From NCBI RefSeq assembly GCF_016735675.1, contig NZ_JAERSG010000004.1:408870-472869 (forward strand): a stretch of 64,000 nucleotides of DNA, written 5' to 3'. How positions within the stretch are numbered: position 1 is the stretch's first letter; every line of letters begins with the position of its first letter. Both the position numbers and the translations under genes were made by a program. The notes below the pieces were generated by a model that saw only the letters and a list, made by a program, of their open reading frames with translations, searched no databases and was not told the DNA's origin. Below are positions 62,744 to 64,000 of this stretch, one piece after another. This DNA comes from Nocardioides baculatus. GTDB taxonomy: Bacteria > Actinomycetota > Actinomycetes > Propionibacteriales > Nocardioidaceae.

Positions 62744-64000
62744 TCAGCCGACCCGCAGGCGGGTGCTCACGCGATCACCCAGGGTGTGCTCGTCGCCGAG
62801 GTACGTCACCTTGACGACGTACTTCCCGGATCGCGGCACCGTGACCTTGGCGACGACCTTGCCGTTGCGGAGGGTGCGGGTCAGCTTCCTGGTGAGGTCG
62901 CCGCCCTTCTCCTTGACCAGGATCGTGACCTTGCCGGTGGCGTCACCGGCGACGCTGCTGACCGTGGCCTTGATCTTCGCCCTGTCGCCGGCGTCGACCG
63001 ACTTCGGCAGCGTGACCCCGACCTTCGAGCGGCCCTTGGCCACCGTGACGGTCACCGTGCCCTGGCTGGGCAGGTAGCTCGCCGAGCCGAGGAACTTCAC
63101 CGTCAGCGTGTGCGTGCCGACCTCGAGCGACCTGGCCGCCAGCGCGATCCGCGCGGTGCCGTCGCCGAGCAGGGTCGCCGCGCCCAGCCTGGTCGCGCCC
63201 TCGTAGAGCTCCACGGTGCCGCCCGGCGACGGGGTCACCTTGACGGCGACCGACGAGGACTTCGCCCACTGGAGGGTGACGTCGGGCGCCGACACGCTGG
63301 TCGGAGCCTTCAGGACCTTGACCGCGACCGTCGACTGGCTCGTCGAGTAGCTGCCGTCACCGAGGTACCTCAGCGTCAGCGAGTGGTCGCCGACGCCCAG
63401 CGCACCTGCCGCGACGGCGACCGAGCTCGCGCCGTTGGTCAGCGTGCCCTGGCCCAGCTTGGTCGCACCCTCGTACAGCTCGACCGTGCCGGTCGCGGCG
63501 GACGGGGTCACCGTCACCGCGACCGAACCGGCGTCGCCCCACGTGATGTCGGCAGCCGTGCCCGACACCGACGAGGACGCCTTGACGATCCTCACCGACA
63601 CCGAACCCTCGCTCGCGGTGAAGCTGCTGTTGCCGAGGTACTTCAGGGTCAGCGAGTGGGTGCCCACCGCCAGCGCCTTCGCGGCGATCGCGATGGTCGT
63701 CCCGCCGTCGGTCAACGTGCCCTGACCCAGCTTGGTCGCACCCTCATACAGCTCGACCGTGCCGGTCGCCGCGGACGGGGTCACCGTCACCGCGACCGAA
63801 CCGGCGTCGCCCCACGTGATGTCGGCAGCCGTGCCCGACACCGACGAGGACGCCGCGGCGACCGTGACCGACACTGAACCCTCGCTCGCGGTGAAGCTGC
63901 TGTTGCCGAGGTACTTCAGGGTCAGCGAGTGGGTGCCCACCGCCAGCGCCTTCGCGGCGATCGCGATGGTCGTCCCGCCGTCGGTCAACGTGCCCTGACC
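62744..64000 (-). CDS. Repetitive Ig-like surface protein, 3' part (runs off the window)
   Basis: The last 418 or so residues of a larger protein are present; the 5' end lies beyond 64000. It consists of tandem beta-rich Ig-like modules of about 91 residues, each with the pattern SVAVTVTPSAATGTVELYEGATKLGQGTL ... VGTHSLTLKYLGNSSFTASEGSVSV. Later modules are diverged, and the final one (about 85 residues, KGRSKVGVTLPKSVDAGDRAK...LRVG) is different. No LPXTG sorting signal is seen at the C-terminus. Such repeats form extended stalks of secreted or cell-wall proteins. The N-terminal domain that would give the function is not in view. Confidence 0.85.
   Translation of the reverse strand, partial: GQGTLTDGGTTIAIAAKALAVGTHSLTLKYLGNSSFTASEGSVSVTVAAASSSVSGTAADITWGDAGSVAVTVTPSAATGTVELYEGATKLGQGTLTDGGTTIAIAAKALAVGTHSLTLKYLGNSSFTASEGSVSVRIVKASSSVSGTAADITWGDAGSVAVTVTPSAATGTVELYEGATKLGQGTLTNGASSVAVAAGALGVGDHSLTLRYLGDGSYSTSQSTVAVKVLKAPTSVSAPDVTLQWAKSSSVAVKVTPSPGGTVELYEGATRLGAATLLGDGTARIALAARSLEVGTHTLTVKFLGSASYLPSQGTVTVTVAKGRSKVGVTLPKSVDAGDRAKIKATVSSVAGDATGKVTILVKEKGGDLTRKLTRTLRNGKVVAKVTVPRSGKYVVKVTYLGDEHTLGDRVSTRLRVG
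63444..63996 (-). repeat. 273-bp direct repeats within the Ig-like gene
   Basis: The sequence GTGCCCT...CAGCTTGGTCGCACCCTC recurs at 63444, 63717 and 63990 with period 273 bp (91 codons). The 63717-63989 unit is nearly identical in DNA to the start of the next unit at 63990, so module number probably varies by recombination. Confidence 0.9.

Noticed and set aside
63444..63996. CRISPR or mobile-element repeats in the Ig-like gene
   Set aside because: The 273-bp period equals 91 codons and stays in frame; these are protein modules.

Overview
The window reads as a chromosomal segment of a high-GC actinobacterium, most like Nocardioidaceae. The evidence is very GC-rich third codon positions, many GTG and a few TTG starts, ATGA-type overlaps, a LexA box of the actinobacterial/Bacillus type, an orphan GroEL of the GGM-tailed class, a CysO-type sulfur carrier and a SigK/RskA-like pair. 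I see no prophage, insertion sequence, CRISPR array or rRNA. There is one tRNA, Thr(TGT). Coding density is very high; no gene-free stretch exceeds 300 bases, and the longest (31383-31634) is the groEL control region.

Region by region. 1-4560: a zinc alcohol dehydrogenase with its MerR regulator, an MpaB/DUF2236 oxygenase overlapping an HD-domain protein, a GntR/UTRA regulator, and an AlkB DNA-repair dioxygenase behind an SOS box. 4564-14567: a form II CO-dehydrogenase-like (xanthine dehydrogenase family) locus, with structural genes coxSLM plus coxG and accessory genes MoxR ATPase, VWA (CoxE) and XdhC. The two halves are separated by a GAF-domain regulator and a secreted nuclease-fold protein. 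14598-24266: a MobA-like cytidylyltransferase, a hemerythrin protein, a cupin protein and the respiratory nitrate reductase operon narK-narGHJI. Positions 4.5-24 kb are therefore almost entirely a molybdoenzyme island. 24267-29547: a lipoprotein, an amphipathic repeat protein and a four-gene polyamine-type ABC transporter. 29680-33716: orphan groEL with tandem CIRCE operators, then a TadE/TadG-vWA pair. 33717-38499: ATP-grasp protein, O-methyltransferase, SGNH hydrolase, DUF2157/GDYXXLXY membrane pair and a DUF6174 secreted protein. 38537-46784: cysO and thrC under a SAM-I riboswitch, trehalose genes otsB and otsA flanking a LytR_C protein and DUF3263 protein, an FMN glutamate-synthase-like enzyme, and the RskA/SigK pair. 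46844-54375: fasciclin, an alpha/beta hydrolase with a histone-like tail, an MFS-PLP decarboxylase-Ung operon, a DODA dioxygenase and pyridoxal kinase. 54375-64000: lipoprotein, HNH protein, tRNA-Thr, GH13 glycosidase, DUF4032 protein, membrane metallophosphoesterase, rlmB, cysS, and the 3' part of a gene for a repetitive Ig-like surface protein that runs off the right edge.

How the genes work together. The nar operon provides nitrate respiration. The cox-like locus would oxidise an unknown substrate with a molybdenum-cytosine-dinucleotide hydroxylase matured by MoxR/CoxE/XdhC and probably the MobA-like enzyme. Trehalose synthesis, GroEL/HrcA, SOS-controlled AlkB and SigK/RskA form a scattered stress-response layer. 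A window-wide feature is the number of start codons that sit 6-7 nt after a TANNNT -10 hexamer, meaning leaderless mRNAs.
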